Made by a program: the position numbers and the translations under genes
Part shown: piece after piece, positions 26,071 to 35,241 of the stretch
Numbering within the stretch: position 1 is the stretch's first letter
Layout of the letters: every line of letters starts with the position of its first letter
Notes under the pieces: model-generated
Database searches by the model: none
Told to the model about the DNA's origin: nothing
Seen by the model: the letters and a program-made list of their open reading frames with translations, nothing else
Assembly (NCBI GenBank): GCA_963719975.1
Contig: CAVRED010000009.1
Location: 1-64,000 of the forward strand
Direction: 5' to 3'
Source of the DNA: Poindextera sp963719975
GTDB taxonomy: Bacteria; Pseudomonadota; Alphaproteobacteria; Caulobacterales; Caulobacteraceae
Length of the DNA stretch: 64,000 bases

Positions 26071-27144
26071 GTGCTCGATCGATTCAAGGTGCCGGACGAT
26101 ATCGCGGTGCGCGTCGCGCCCGACGACATGCATTCGACCATCTTCAACCTGTTCGCCGCGCTCGGCATGCCGGAGGCCGATGCGGGGCGCACCGCCGACG
26201 TCCTGGTCTATGCCGACGTGCGCGGCATCGACTCCCATGGCGCCAGCAACATGCCGCGCCGCTACGTGACGTGGCTGCAGCGCGGGCAGGTGAACCTTTC
26301 ACCCGCGCCGCGGACGGTGCGCGACACCGGTCCCGTCGCGGCCATCGACGGCGACAAAGGGCTCGGCCTCGTGGTCGGGCCGCCGGCCATGGACGTCGCC
26401 ATCGAGCGGGCGCGCCATCATGGCGTCGGCGTCGCCATCGTCTCGAACGCCGCCCACTACGGACCGGCCGCCTACTACGCGCACCGCGCGCTGCCGCACG
26501 ACATGGTCGGCATCTCGATGACCACCGGCGGGGTGCTGGTGGCGCCGACCGGCGGGGCCGAGCGGCTGCTGGGGCTCAATCCCATCGGGATCGCGGCGCC
26601 GTCCCGCGACGAGGTCCCCTTCATTTTCGACGCCTCGATGAGTTCGGTGGCGGCGAACAAGATCGCGCTGCTCAGCCGATTGGGCGGCAAGGTCCTGCCC
26701 GGCTGGGTCACCCGCGCCGACGGCTCGCCGCTCATGGAGGAAGCGCCGGCCCCTGAAGGGTTCATGATGCTGCCGCTGGGCGGGACGCGGGACATCGGCT
26801 CGCACAAGGGGTTTGGCCTCATCATGATGGTCGAGGTCTTGACCAGCCTGCTTGGCGGGGCCGGCGGCGGGCCGTTCCGCCGCGGCGATTCCACCCACTT
26901 CTTCCTCGCCTTCGACGTCGCCGCGTTCACCGACCTCGAGCAGTTCAAGACCGACATGGACGCCTACCTGCGCCGCCTGCTGGACTGCACGCCGGCGCCC
27001 GGCGAAGCGCGGGTGGTCTACCCCGGCATCGAGGAAGCGGAAGCCGAAGCCGACCGCCGCGCCCACGGCATCCCCTACCACCCCGATGTCGTCGCCTGGT
27101 ACCGCACCGCCTGCACAGAGGTGGGGGCGAAGCACCGGCTTTAG
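26071..27144 (+). CDS. malate/L-lactate/ureidoglycolate dehydrogenase (Ldh2 family)
   Basis: NAD(P)-dependent oxidoreductase of the Ldh2/YbiC/AllD family, 357 residues, intact. GTG start with AGGAGG six bases upstream. The hallmark DVRGIDSHGASNMPRR contains the catalytic His; NAAHYGPAAYYAHRA, GLNPIGIAAPS and LPLGGTRDIGSHKGFGLIMMVEVLTSLLGG follow, then HFFLAFDVAAFTD. The family reduces or oxidises 2-hydroxy/2-oxo acids. It may act with the neighbouring CoA transferases, but there is no operon since it is separated by the opposite-strand ligase gene. Confidence 0.9.
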   Translation: MLDRFKVPDDIAVRVAPDDMHSTIFNLFAALGMPEADAGRTADVLVYADVRGIDSHGASNMPRRYVTWLQRGQVNLSPAPRTVRDTGPVAAIDGDKGLGLVVGPPAMDVAIERARHHGVGVAIVSNAAHYGPAAYYAHRALPHDMVGISMTTGGVLVAPTGGAERLLGLNPIGIAAPSRDEVPFIFDASMSSVAANKIALLSRLGGKVLPGWVTRADGSPLMEEAPAPEGFMMLPLGGTRDIGSHKGFGLIMMVEVLTSLLGGAGGGPFRRGDSTHFFLAFDVAAFTDLEQFKTDMDAYLRRLLDCTPAPGEARVVYPGIEEAEAEADRRAHGIPYHPDVVAWYRTACTEVGAKHRL

Positions 27145-27151
27145 CACCTAC

Positions 27152-27182
27152 CACCACTCATCCCGGCTTTCGCCGGGATGAG
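27152..27182. repeat. short palindrome CATCCCGGCTTTCGCCGGGATG
   Basis: An 11-bp-arm palindrome between the convergent dehydrogenase and ligA genes; same motif as in the 20424-20545 element. It may also act as a bidirectional terminator. Confidence 0.65.
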
Positions 27183-27187
27183 CGGAA

Positions 27188-29281
27188 CTAGGGAGCAACC
27201 AGCGCCAGCCACTCGTCCTCGGTCAGCACCTGGATCCCCAGGTCGGCCGCGGTCTTGAGTTTGGAGCCGGCGCCGGGGCCGGCGACGACCAGGTCGGTCT
27301 TCTTCGAGACCGACGAAGCGACCTTGGCCCCCAGCGCTTCGGCCTGCGCCTTGGCCTCGTCGCGGGTCAGCCGCTCGAGCGAGCCGGTGAACACCACCGT
27401 CTTGCCGGCGATGGCGGTGTCGGTCTTCGGCGCCTCGGCGTCGAGGATCTCGAGCTCGGCGCTCAGGTCGGCGACCATCTTGCGATTGTGGTCCTCGGCG
27501 AAGAAGGCCGCGGCGGCCTCGATCACCGCCGTCCCGATCTGGTCGAGCGCGTCGAGCTCGGCGCAGGCTTCCGGGTCGTGCTGGGCGACCTTGTCCATCG
27601 CCTGGAGGAAGGCCTCGGCGGTCAGGTAGCCGCGCGCCAGCACCACCGCGGTGGTCTCGCCGACATGCCGTATGCCGAGGCCGTAGATGAACCGGTCGAG
27701 CGCGATCCGCCGCCGGCCCTCGATCGCCCGCTCGAGGTTGCGCACCGAGGTCTCGCCGAAGCCCTCGCGCTCGCGCAGCATCTCCAGCGCCTCGGTGTTG
27801 CGGCCCAGGCGGAAGATGTCGGCCGGCTCGGTGATCAGGCCCTCGTCGAAGAAGGCCTGCAGGGACTTCTCGCCCAGGCCCTCGATGTCGAAGGCGCGGC
27901 GGGAGACGAAGTGCTTGAGGTGCTCGACCCGCTGGAACGGACAGGCGAACTCGCCGGTGCAGCGGCGCACGACCGTCTCGGCGCCGGACGAGGTGGTCTC
28001 GCGCGCCAAGAGCGTGTGCAGCGGGCACGGGCAATGGGTGGGGAATTCGTAGGCCTTGGCGCCCTTCGGCCGCTCGCTCTCCACCACGCCCACGATCTGC
28101 GGGATGACGTCGCCGGCGCGCTGCACGATCACCGTGTCGCCGATGCGCAGGTCCTTGCGCGCGATCTCGTCGGCGTTGTGCAGGGTGGCGTTCTCGACCA
28201 CCACGCCGCCGACGGTGACAGGCGTGAGCCGCGCGACGGGGGTGACCGCGCCGGTGCGGCCGACCTGGATGTCGATGGCCTGAAGGATGGTGCGCGCCTG
28301 CTCGGCCGGGAACTTGCGCGCGATCGCCCAGCGCGGCGAGCGGGAGACGAACCCCAGCCGGCCTTGCCAGTCGAGGCGGTCGACCTTGTAGACCACCCCG
28401 TCGATGTCGAAGGAGAGCCGCGGCCTTTCGGCCTCCATCCGCGCATAGGCGGCGAGGAGGCCGTCCGCGCCCTCCACGCGCGCCGCCTGCGGCGTGACCT
28501 GGAAGCCCCACGCCCTCAGCGCTTCCAGCGCCTTCCACTGGGTATCGGCGAAGGGGGCGCTGATCAGGCCCCAGGCGTAGGCGAAGAAGCGCAGTTGGCG
28601 CTGGGCGGTGATGGTCGGGTCGATCTGGCGGAGCGACCCGGCGGCGGCGTTCCTGGGATTGACATAGGTGCGCTGGCCGGCGGCTTCGGCGGCGCGGTTG
28701 AGGGCGGCGAAGTCCTCGTGGCCGAAGTAGACCTCGCCCCGCACCTCGATCACCTCGGGCCAGCCCTTGCCCTTCAGGTGGTGCGGGATCTCGCCGATGG
28801 TCTTCAGGTTCTGGGTCACGTCCTCGCCGACCCGGCCATCGCCGCGCGTCGCGCCCTGGACGAAGACCCCGTTCTCGTAGCGCAGGGAGGCGGAGAGGCC
28901 GTCGATCTTCGGCTCGGCCGTGTAGGCGACCGGCTCCTCGCCGAGGCGGAGGAACCGGCGGACGCGGGCGTCGAACTCGATGGCGTCCTCGTCGGAGAAG
29001 GCGTTGTCGAGGGAGAGCATCGGCACGCCGTGCTCGACCGGGGAGAAGGATGTCGAGCGCGCCGCGCCCACCTTCAGCGACGGCGAGTTCTCGCGGATCA
29101 GGTGCGGGAAGCGCGCCTCGATCTCGCCGTTCCGCCGCTTCATCGCGTCGTACTCGGCATCCGAGATGCTGGGCGCATCGTCCTGGAAGTAGCGGATGTC
29201 GTTCCGCGCCAGCTCATCGGCGAGCGCGGTCAGCTCCTCGACCGCTTCCGCCTCGGTCAACTCCGCGACAGCTTTCGGCAT
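27188..29281 (-). CDS. ligA: NAD-dependent DNA ligase
   Basis: Replicative ligase, intact, about 697 residues. The adenylation domain has the nucleotidyl-Lys motif AEPKIDGLS, preceded by domain Ia with DIRYFQDDAPSISDAEYDAM. NPRNAAAGSLRQ is motif III-like, followed by DGVVYKVD and ARKFPAEQ. The OB fold is at RTGAVTPVARL, the Cys4 zinc finger at CPCPLHTL...CTGEFACPFQ, then HhH repeats (AFDIEGLGEKSLQAFF, YGLGIRHVGETTA) and a C-terminal BRCT domain (GKTVVFTGSLERLTRDEAK). I start at ATG 29281; a GTG at 29296 is also in frame. It follows recN in the same direction. Confidence 0.97.
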   Translation of the reverse strand: MPKAVAELTEAEAVEELTALADELARNDIRYFQDDAPSISDAEYDAMKRRNGEIEARFPHLIRENSPSLKVGAARSTSFSPVEHGVPMLSLDNAFSDEDAIEFDARVRRFLRLGEEPVAYTAEPKIDGLSASLRYENGVFVQGATRGDGRVGEDVTQNLKTIGEIPHHLKGKGWPEVIEVRGEVYFGHEDFAALNRAAEAAGQRTYVNPRNAAAGSLRQIDPTITAQRQLRFFAYAWGLISAPFADTQWKALEALRAWGFQVTPQAARVEGADGLLAAYARMEAERPRLSFDIDGVVYKVDRLDWQGRLGFVSRSPRWAIARKFPAEQARTILQAIDIQVGRTGAVTPVARLTPVTVGGVVVENATLHNADEIARKDLRIGDTVIVQRAGDVIPQIVGVVESERPKGAKAYEFPTHCPCPLHTLLARETTSSGAETVVRRCTGEFACPFQRVEHLKHFVSRRAFDIEGLGEKSLQAFFDEGLITEPADIFRLGRNTEALEMLREREGFGETSVRNLERAIEGRRRIALDRFIYGLGIRHVGETTAVVLARGYLTAEAFLQAMDKVAQHDPEACAELDALDQIGTAVIEAAAAFFAEDHNRKMVADLSAELEILDAEAPKTDTAIAGKTVVFTGSLERLTRDEAKAQAEALGAKVASSVSKKTDLVVAGPGAGSKLKTAADLGIQVLTEDEWLALVAP

Positions 29282-29292
29282 CCCCTCAACAC

Positions 29293-29420
29293 CCACTCAT
29301 GCCCGCGCAAGCGGGCATCTCCATTTAAACCACCAAGCACACCAAGACACGAAGGGGCGAGGCTGGCAGTAGCGACGAGCCCTTGCACGACATCCTTGGT
29401 GTCCTTCGTGTGCTTGGTGG
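29293..29420. repeat. inverted hexamer-mosaic repeat with adjoining small palindrome
   Basis: GCCCGCGCAAGCGGGC (29301-29316) is a small palindrome. Then CCACCAAGCACACCAAGACACGAAGG at 29330-29355 and its near-mirror at 29394-29420 form an inverted repeat built from ACCAAG/ACGAAG units. The right arm resembles the first 39 bases of the window. Confidence 0.7.
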
Positions 29421-29453
29421 TCGAATCTGCGGCTTCGCGCGAGACCGCGGCGA

Positions 29454-31154
29454 CTACCCCGCCATCAGCGCCCTGGCGGCGGCGCGGGCGGCGTCGGTGA
29501 CGGCGGCGCCGGAGAGCATGCGGGCGATCTCCTCCTCGCGCTGGGCGGTGTTCAGCGTCTCGACGCCGGTCGAGACCCGCTCCCCGTCGCCAAGCTTGAG
29601 CACGCGCCAGTGGGCGTCGGCCCGCGCGGCCACCTGCGGCGAGTGGGTGACGACCACCACCTGCGCGGCCTTGGCCAGGCGCTTGAGGCGAAGGCCCACC
29701 GCGTCGGCGACCGCGCCGCCGACCCCCTGGTCCACCTCGTCGAAGATCATCAGCGGCTGCGCTTCCTCGCCGCGCCCGGCCAGCGAGGCCTTGAGCGCCA
29801 GCGCAAAGCGCGCGAGCTCCCCGCCGGAGGCGATGTCGGTAAGGGCCGAGAACGGCGCGCCCGGGATGGTGGCGATCTCGAAGGCCACGCGGTCTGCGCC
29901 CGACGGCCCGGCGCGCTCCTCCGCCAGCGGCTCGACCGCGACGCGGAAGCGCGCCTTTTCCAGCTTCAAGGGCGCGAGCTCGGCGGCCACGGCGGCGGCC
30001 AGGCGGTCGCCTGCGGCCCGGCGGGCGGCGCTGAGCGCCGCGGCCGCATCGAGGTAGCGGGTGCGCGCGGCGGCGGCCTCGGCGTTCGCCGCGGTGAGTG
30101 CGTCCTGGCTGGTCTCGGCCAGGCGGAGCGCCTCGGCGATGGCCGTGCGGCGGGCGGGCAGCTCGTCGACGGAGACGCCGAGCTTGCGGGCGGCGGCGCG
30201 GAGCGCGAACAGCCGCTCCTCGGCGTGCTCCAGCTCGTCCGGTTCGAAGTCGAAGGCCTGCGCGGCGGCATCGATGGCCGCGACCGCTTCGGTGGCTTCG
30301 ACCAGCGCCCGGTCGACGGCGGCCGCCGCTTCGGCAAGGCGCGCGCCCGCGGCGCCGTCGGCGCTGACGCCGGCGGCGAGCGCCCGCTCGCGCGCCCGCT
30401 CCAGCGCCCTGAGCGCCTGGGCGAGCCGGCCGGTCAGGCTGTCGCCGACGCCCTCGCGGGCGGCGTTGATCTCCCCAAGCGCCTTCTCGGCGGCGCCGAG
30501 CAGGGCGCGTTGTTCGGCCAGCTCCGCCTCCTCGCCCTCGCGCGGGCTCAAGCGATCGAGCTCGGCCAGACGGGCGGTGAGCTCCTCGGACTCGGCGGCG
30601 GCCGAGCGCGCGGCCTCGGCCAGGGCTTCGGCGCGCTCCCGAGCCGCCCGCCATGCGCTCCAGGTCTCGAGGCAGGCCGCCGTCTCGCGGCCGAGGCCTC
30701 CGAAGGCGTCGAGGAGCGGCCGGTGGGTGCGCTGATCGAGCAACCCCACCGTCTCGTGCTGGCCGTGCACCTCGAGCAGCATCGCGCCAAGATCGCGCAG
30801 CACGCCGATGCTCGTCGCCTGGTCGTTGACGAAGGCGCGGCCGCGGCCATCGGCGCCCAGCTGGCGGCGGAGAACCAGGTCATCGTCCGGGGTCTCGCTC
30901 AGGCCCTTCTCGGCCAGGTAGGCCCAGGCAGGATGGTCGGGCGTGAGCGCGAAGATCGCGGTCGCCTGCGCCTGGGCTGCGCCGCGCCGGACCAGGCCGG
31001 CGTCGCCGCGCGCGCCGGTGGCGAGGCCGAGCGCGTCGAGGATGATCGATTTGCCGGCGCCGGTCTCGCCGGTCAGCACGGTCAGCCCAGGCCCGAAAGC
31101 CAGGTCGAGGCTCTCGATCAAGACCACGTCGCGGATGGCGAGCCCGATCAGCAT
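29454..31154 (-). CDS. recN: DNA repair protein RecN (SMC-like ATPase)
   Basis: Acts early in recombinational repair of double-strand breaks. Intact, 566 residues. Walker A GETGAGKS near residue 33, a Q-loop region, HGQHE (the RecN-specific block), long coiled-coil arms rich in Ala/Glu/Arg (about residues 155-370), ABC signature ASGGELAR, and Walker B LMIFDEVDQGVGG with VVVVTHSPQVAARAD. ATG at 31154 (MLIGLAIRDVVLIE) is preferred over TTG at 31163. In order with bamD upstream and ligA downstream. Confidence 0.96.
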   Translation of the reverse strand: MLIGLAIRDVVLIESLDLAFGPGLTVLTGETGAGKSIILDALGLATGARGDAGLVRRGAAQAQATAIFALTPDHPAWAYLAEKGLSETPDDDLVLRRQLGADGRGRAFVNDQATSIGVLRDLGAMLLEVHGQHETVGLLDQRTHRPLLDAFGGLGRETAACLETWSAWRAARERAEALAEAARSAAAESEELTARLAELDRLSPREGEEAELAEQRALLGAAEKALGEINAAREGVGDSLTGRLAQALRALERARERALAAGVSADGAAGARLAEAAAAVDRALVEATEAVAAIDAAAQAFDFEPDELEHAEERLFALRAAARKLGVSVDELPARRTAIAEALRLAETSQDALTAANAEAAAARTRYLDAAAALSAARRAAGDRLAAAVAAELAPLKLEKARFRVAVEPLAEERAGPSGADRVAFEIATIPGAPFSALTDIASGGELARFALALKASLAGRGEEAQPLMIFDEVDQGVGGAVADAVGLRLKRLAKAAQVVVVTHSPQVAARADAHWRVLKLGDGERVSTGVETLNTAQREEEIARMLSGAAVTDAARAAARALMAG

Positions 31155-31203
31155 GCGGGGCAAAGGATCGCCGCAAACGCTCGGCGGCTCAACTGCGCTC
31201 GCC

Positions 31204-31311
31204 TCAGGGCGTCTTCTTTTCGGCCGGGGTGACCATCGTTGGCGTCGTCGGCGTCGCGCCCGCGCGCACCGAGGCGATGTAGGCGAACTGGGCGCCGGCG
31301 CGCCGGCTCAT
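31204..31311 (-). CDS. possible 35-aa ORF overlapping bamD stop
   Basis: ATG overlaps the TGA of bamD (CTATGAGCC) and opens 35 codons, MSRRAGAQFAYIASVRAG, then Thr/Pro-rich to TPAEKKTP. The ATGA coupling is suggestive but the peptide has no recognisable family and may be chance in GC-rich DNA. It lies in an otherwise empty gap between bamD and recN. Confidence 0.25.
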   Translation of the reverse strand: MSRRAGAQFAYIASVRAGATPTTPTMVTPAEKKTP

Positions 31312-32300
31312 AGCCCCAGCGGGTTGTACCAGGTGCGCTTGTGTTTCTTCGTCGCCTTGTCCAGCGACTGCTGCTCCTGGGCGCTGGTGGCCGTCTGCTG
31401 CTGCGGCTGCGTCGCCGGCGGAGGGGGCGGCTCAGGCGGCGGAGCGGCCGGCCCGAAGAACTCGCGGGTGGCGCGGAACAGGCCTCGGCGGCCGTGCTTG
31501 GGCTGCGTGCCGAGCGGATAGCCCTTCGAGGCCATCAGCTTGTAGGCCGTCTCGTACCAGTAGCTGCCCGGGTAGTTGTACCCGAGGACAGCGGCGTTCT
31601 CCTTGGCCTCCTGGATCAGCCCAAGGGTCAGGTAGCCCTCGACCAGCCGCTCGAGCGCTTCGGGCGTGTGGCTGGTGGTCTGGTATTTGTCGATCACGGT
31701 CTTGAAGCGGCCGATCGCGGCCAACATGTCACCGTTCTGTTCGTAGAAACGGCCGACCGCCATCTCCTTGCCGGCCAACTGGTCGTGGATCATGTCGATC
31801 TTGACCCGTGCGTCGGCGGCGTAGGGCGTGTGCGGGAACCGGCGGGCGACTTCCGTCTCGGCGGTGAGCGCCTGTTGCGTGGCGCCCTGGTCGCGGCCGA
31901 CGTCGAGGATCTGCTCGAAGTAGCACTGCGCCTTCAAATAGTATGCATACACAGCCGAACTGTTGCCCGGATAGAGCTCGAGGAAACGCTCCGAGTCGGC
32001 GACGGCGCTGGTGTAGTCGTTGTTCTGGTAGTGGGCGTAGGCCTCCATCAGGATCGCCCGCCTCGACCACTCCGAGTACGGATGCTGGCGCTCGACTTCC
32101 TTGAAGTAGGTGACCGCATCGCTCCAGCGGTGGGCGTCCAGGCGTTCGGCTCCGACGGAATAGAGCTGCTCGACCGGCTGCTCGGCGTAGGTCGTGTCTT
32201 CCTTGTTCTTGTTGCGATTCAGAAGATTGCAGCCGCTCAAAGCCACGGCGGCGACCAGCACCAGAGCCAGGGTGGGGCGGATCCGAACGTTAGCGAGCAC
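31308..32300 (-). CDS. bamD: outer membrane assembly lipoprotein BamD
   Basis: Lipoprotein of the BAM complex that inserts beta-barrel proteins. GTG start at 32300 gives a signal peptide with lipobox ALSGC; an in-frame longer version to 32351 adds only non-signal sequence. Five TPR repeats are visible (LYSVGAERLDAHRWSDAVTYFKEVERQHPYSEWSRRAILMEAYAHYQNNDYTSAVADSERFLELYPG is the pattern of the first two). The last third is a Pro/Gln/Lys-rich tail (about 60 residues) longer than in E. coli BamD. Total 330 residues. It sits between lpxC and recN, which is common in Caulobacterales. Confidence 0.93.
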   Translation of the reverse strand: MLANVRIRPTLALVLVAAVALSGCNLLNRNKNKEDTTYAEQPVEQLYSVGAERLDAHRWSDAVTYFKEVERQHPYSEWSRRAILMEAYAHYQNNDYTSAVADSERFLELYPGNSSAVYAYYLKAQCYFEQILDVGRDQGATQQALTAETEVARRFPHTPYAADARVKIDMIHDQLAGKEMAVGRFYEQNGDMLAAIGRFKTVIDKYQTTSHTPEALERLVEGYLTLGLIQEAKENAAVLGYNYPGSYWYETAYKLMASKGYPLGTQPKHGRRGLFRATREFFGPAAPPPEPPPPPATQPQQQTATSAQEQQSLDKATKKHKRTWYNPLGL

Positions 32301-32406
32301 GGAGTTTGACCTCGAACAAGACGCCCCCGCGCCGACCGTTGACGGAAACACCCGCCGGAGGCTTCTACACTAGCTGATCTGACGCGCAAACGGATGGAAG
32401 GGCGCG

Positions 32407-33294
32407 TCAGCCTGCCTCGGCGAGATCGGCCGCCGCGACCCGCCGTCGCCAGGCGTTCGGCCGCGCCAAAAGCGCCCTCGCGAGCGCGTTGTTCAGCTCG
32501 TGACCGCCGCGCACGCTCTCGTACCGCCCGATCAGCGGCGCGCCCAGCAGATAGAGGTCGCCGAGCGCGTCCAGCACCTTGTGGCGCACGAACTCGTCGG
32601 GGAACCGCAGGCCCTCCGGATTGACCAGCGCGTCGCCGTCGATGACCAGGCAGTTCTCCATCGACCCGCCGCGCGCGAGGCCCATGTTCCGCAACGCCTC
32701 GACCTCGTGCAGGAACCCGAACGTGCGCGCCGGCGCGATCTCGCGGCGGAACGCGGCGGGGTTCAGCGCGAGGTCGATCGACTGGACGCCGATCGCGGCG
32801 GCCGCGAAGTCGATCTCGAACGCCATTTCGAAGCGCGTGGCGGGCAGGAGCGCTGCGCGCCTGTCGCGATCGGTGATCTCGATCGGCTGCAGCACCTCGA
32901 TCGCGGTCCGGTCAGCCGGCTGGCGCTCGAGGCCGGCGGCATCGATCAGCTCGACGAACGCCTGGGCGGATCCATCGAAGATCGGCGCCTCGGGACCGTC
33001 GAGCTCGACGACGGCGTTGTCCACGCCGAGGCCGGCCAGCGCCGACATCAGGTGTTCGACGGTGGAGACCTCGGCCCCGGCCGCATTGGCGATCACTGTG
33101 CCAAGCCGCGTCTGGGTAACCGCCTCGGCGCGGGCCGGAATGCGATTGTCGCCGGCGAGGTCGGTGCGCACGAAGCTGATGCCGGCGTTAGCCGGCGCCG
33201 GGCGGATGGCGCCGCGCACCTGAACACCGCTGTGCAGACCGATGCCCTCGATCGGCGCCGCGCGCGCGAGCGTGTGCTGGTGCGATGTCGCCAT
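32407..33294 (-). CDS. lpxC: UDP-3-O-acyl-N-acetylglucosamine deacetylase
   Basis: Zinc amidase making the committed step of lipid A synthesis. Intact, 295 residues. Zinc ligands are visible: His in STVEHLMSAL, His and Asp in VRHKVLDALGDLYLL, and the catalytic His in GGHELNN. GIGLHSG near the start and ARTFGFLHEVEALR in domain II are conserved. ATG at 33294 (MATSHQHTL) with GAGGC upstream is preferred to the longer in-frame start at 33363. Next to ftsZ, coupling division and outer membrane synthesis. Confidence 0.95.
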   Translation of the reverse strand: MATSHQHTLARAAPIEGIGLHSGVQVRGAIRPAPANAGISFVRTDLAGDNRIPARAEAVTQTRLGTVIANAAGAEVSTVEHLMSALAGLGVDNAVVELDGPEAPIFDGSAQAFVELIDAAGLERQPADRTAIEVLQPIEITDRDRRAALLPATRFEMAFEIDFAAAAIGVQSIDLALNPAAFRREIAPARTFGFLHEVEALRNMGLARGGSMENCLVIDGDALVNPEGLRFPDEFVRHKVLDALGDLYLLGAPLIGRYESVRGGHELNNALARALLARPNAWRRRVAAADLAEAG

Positions 33295-33408
33295 GCCTCG
33301 CCGCTCCCGCGTCACCAACGGACCCCCAGCGCTTATGGTCACCCGCGGCAGGGCGCCATTCAAGCTTGGTGTCGAACTGTCACCGCCGGAGCAGCGGCGC
33401 GCGGCCGA

Positions 33409-34980
33409 TCAGTTGGCGAGGCGGCGCAGGAAGGAGGGGATCTCGAGATCCTCGCCCGCCTCCTCGTGCTCCTCCTCGATCGGCTGCGCCGCCGCAGCGG
33501 CGCCGCCAGCCGCCGCCCTGGCCTGCAGGACCGGCGTCGGATCGTTGCGGTAGTCGCGGAGCGGCGCAGGCGGATCGCTGCGCGTGCGCGGCCCGAACAG
33601 CCCGAGGAAGCCAGCCTTTGCGGGGCGATTCTCCTCGACCAACGGGCGGCTGCCGAACAGCGGCTCATCCTCGACCTCCTCGGGCGCAGCCTCTGCGGCG
33701 AGCGCCGTCGGCGCGGGCTCCGGCATTGGCTCGGCAGTTTCGGCCTTCGGCGTCTCGTAGAGGTCGCCCTGCAGCTCCAGCGCCGGCGCGGCCGGCTCGC
33801 GGATGATCGGCTGCTCGGCGGTGACCGTGTAGGCGGGCGTGAACACCGGCTCGGGCTTTGCGGGCTCGGGCTCGATGACGCCGACGTTGGAAGAGGTCGC
33901 GACGGCTGCGGCGGGCGCTATTGGCTCCCGCTCCGCCGCCGGTTCGCGCATGGTCATCGGCGACAGGGCCGGCTGCGCCGCGCGCTGGGGCTTGGGCTCG
34001 ATCGCGGCGATCGCCTGGCCGTCCATGCCAGTTGCGACCACGGAAACGCGGATCTTGCCGTTCAGCGACGGATCCGGCGCGGCGCCGAAGATGATGTTGG
34101 CTTCCGGATCCACCTGTTCCGAGATGGCGTTGGCCGCCTCGTCGACCTCGAGCAGCGTCATGTCGTCGCCGCCGGTCACGTTGACCAGGACCGCGCGGGC
34201 GCCCTTGAGCGAGATCTCGTCGAGCAGCGGGTTGGCGATGGCGTTCTGCGCCGCGACCAGCGCGCGGTCTTCGCCCGACGCCTCGCCGGTGCCCATCATC
34301 GCCTTGCCCATCTCGGTCATCACCGTGCGCACGTCGGCGAAGTCGAGGTTGATCAGGCCGGGCAGCACCATGAGGTCGGTGATCGAGCGCACGCCCGAAT
34401 GCAGCACCTGGTCCGCCATGCCGAAGGCCTCGGCGAAGGTGGTGCGCTCGTTGGCGATGCGGAACAGGTTCTGGTTCGGAATGACGATCAGGGTGTCGAC
34501 GTAGCGCTGCAGCTCGGCGATGCCGGACTCGGCAAGGCGCATGCGATGGCGGCCCTCGAAGGTGAAGGGCTTGGTCACGACGCCCACCGTCAGGATGCCG
34601 CGCTCGCGCGCGCACTTGGCGATGATCGGCGCCGCCCCCGTGCCCGTGCCGCCGCCCATGCCGGCGGTGATGAAGATCATGTGCACGCCGTCGAGATGGT
34701 CGCTGATCTCAGGCGCCGATTCTTCCGCCGCCGACATGCCGATCTCGGGATGCGCGCCCGCGCCAAGGCCCTGGGTCGTGGTCACGCCGAGCTGGATGCG
34801 CCGCTCGGTCTTGGCGAACGCCAGCTGCTGGGCGTCGGTGTTGGCGACGACGAACTCGACGCCTTCCAGCCCCGCTTCGATCATGTTGTTGACGGCGTTG
34901 CCGCCGGCCCCGCCCACCCCGAAGACGACAATGCGCGGCTTCAGCTCGCTGGTGCGCGGTGCGGAAAGATGAATGGCCAT
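33409..34980 (-). CDS. ftsZ: cell division protein FtsZ
   Basis: Tubulin-like GTPase forming the Z ring. Intact, 523 residues. GVGGAGGNAVNNMIE near residue 20, the GTP-binding loop GGGTGTG near residue 110, NxDxQ-type NTDAQQL, and the T7 catalytic loop NLDFADVRTVM. The C-terminal linker (about residues 325-505) is unusually long and rich in Pro/Ala/Glu, as in Caulobacter, ending in the FtsA-binding peptide DLEIPSFLRRLAN. A separate upstream region with CtrA and GANTC sites suggests cell-cycle control. Confidence 0.98.
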   Translation of the reverse strand: MAIHLSAPRTSELKPRIVVFGVGGAGGNAVNNMIEAGLEGVEFVVANTDAQQLAFAKTERRIQLGVTTTQGLGAGAHPEIGMSAAEESAPEISDHLDGVHMIFITAGMGGGTGTGAAPIIAKCARERGILTVGVVTKPFTFEGRHRMRLAESGIAELQRYVDTLIVIPNQNLFRIANERTTFAEAFGMADQVLHSGVRSITDLMVLPGLINLDFADVRTVMTEMGKAMMGTGEASGEDRALVAAQNAIANPLLDEISLKGARAVLVNVTGGDDMTLLEVDEAANAISEQVDPEANIIFGAAPDPSLNGKIRVSVVATGMDGQAIAAIEPKPQRAAQPALSPMTMREPAAEREPIAPAAAVATSSNVGVIEPEPAKPEPVFTPAYTVTAEQPIIREPAAPALELQGDLYETPKAETAEPMPEPAPTALAAEAAPEEVEDEPLFGSRPLVEENRPAKAGFLGLFGPRTRSDPPAPLRDYRNDPTPVLQARAAAGGAAAAAQPIEEEHEEAGEDLEIPSFLRRLAN

Positions 34981-35241
34981 AAGGACTCCCGGTCCTGGAA
35001 CACCGCGTGGCGAAGGCGACGGCAGCCCGCCCGCGGGGGTCCGCGACAGTTACCCCGACTGAACGCCGACTAACCTTAATTGGCAGTTAAAAACTCTAGG
35101 CTGAGTCGCGTCTTCGCGCCGCCGCGGCCCGCTCAAAATTGATTGAATCAAAAGCCCTAATCGAGCGGCGGCGGCGGCGAGTGCGACCAAATTTCGCCTC
35201 AGTTGTCGCCTCGAGTACGGCTCGATTCGGCCCGGGTAGGG
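34981..35241 (-). promoter_or_regulatory. ftsZ promoter region with CtrA box and GANTC sites
   Basis: The 261-bp gap between ftsA and ftsZ is less GC-rich than its surroundings. TTAA at 35076-35079 and TTAA at 35087-35090 with a 7-bp spacer match the CtrA consensus TTAA-N7-TTAA. Three GANTC (CcrM methylation) sites lie upstream: GAGTC 35103, GAATC 35145, GATTC 35224. The layout recalls Caulobacter ftsZ, where CtrA represses and CcrM methylation stimulates transcription. Confidence 0.75.

Noticed and set aside
24555..26756. Very long open frame on the plus strand (over 700 codons) opposite the GCS2-type ligase
   Set aside because: It is an antisense shadow; GC-rich coding DNA leaves the complementary frame open. 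Its translation has Arg/Ala/Gly bias and no recognisable domain, while the minus-strand gene is a clear family member.
32500..35073. 857-codon open frame on the plus strand opposite lpxC and ftsZ
   Set aside because: Same reason: antisense shadow of two essential genes, low-complexity translation with no domain.
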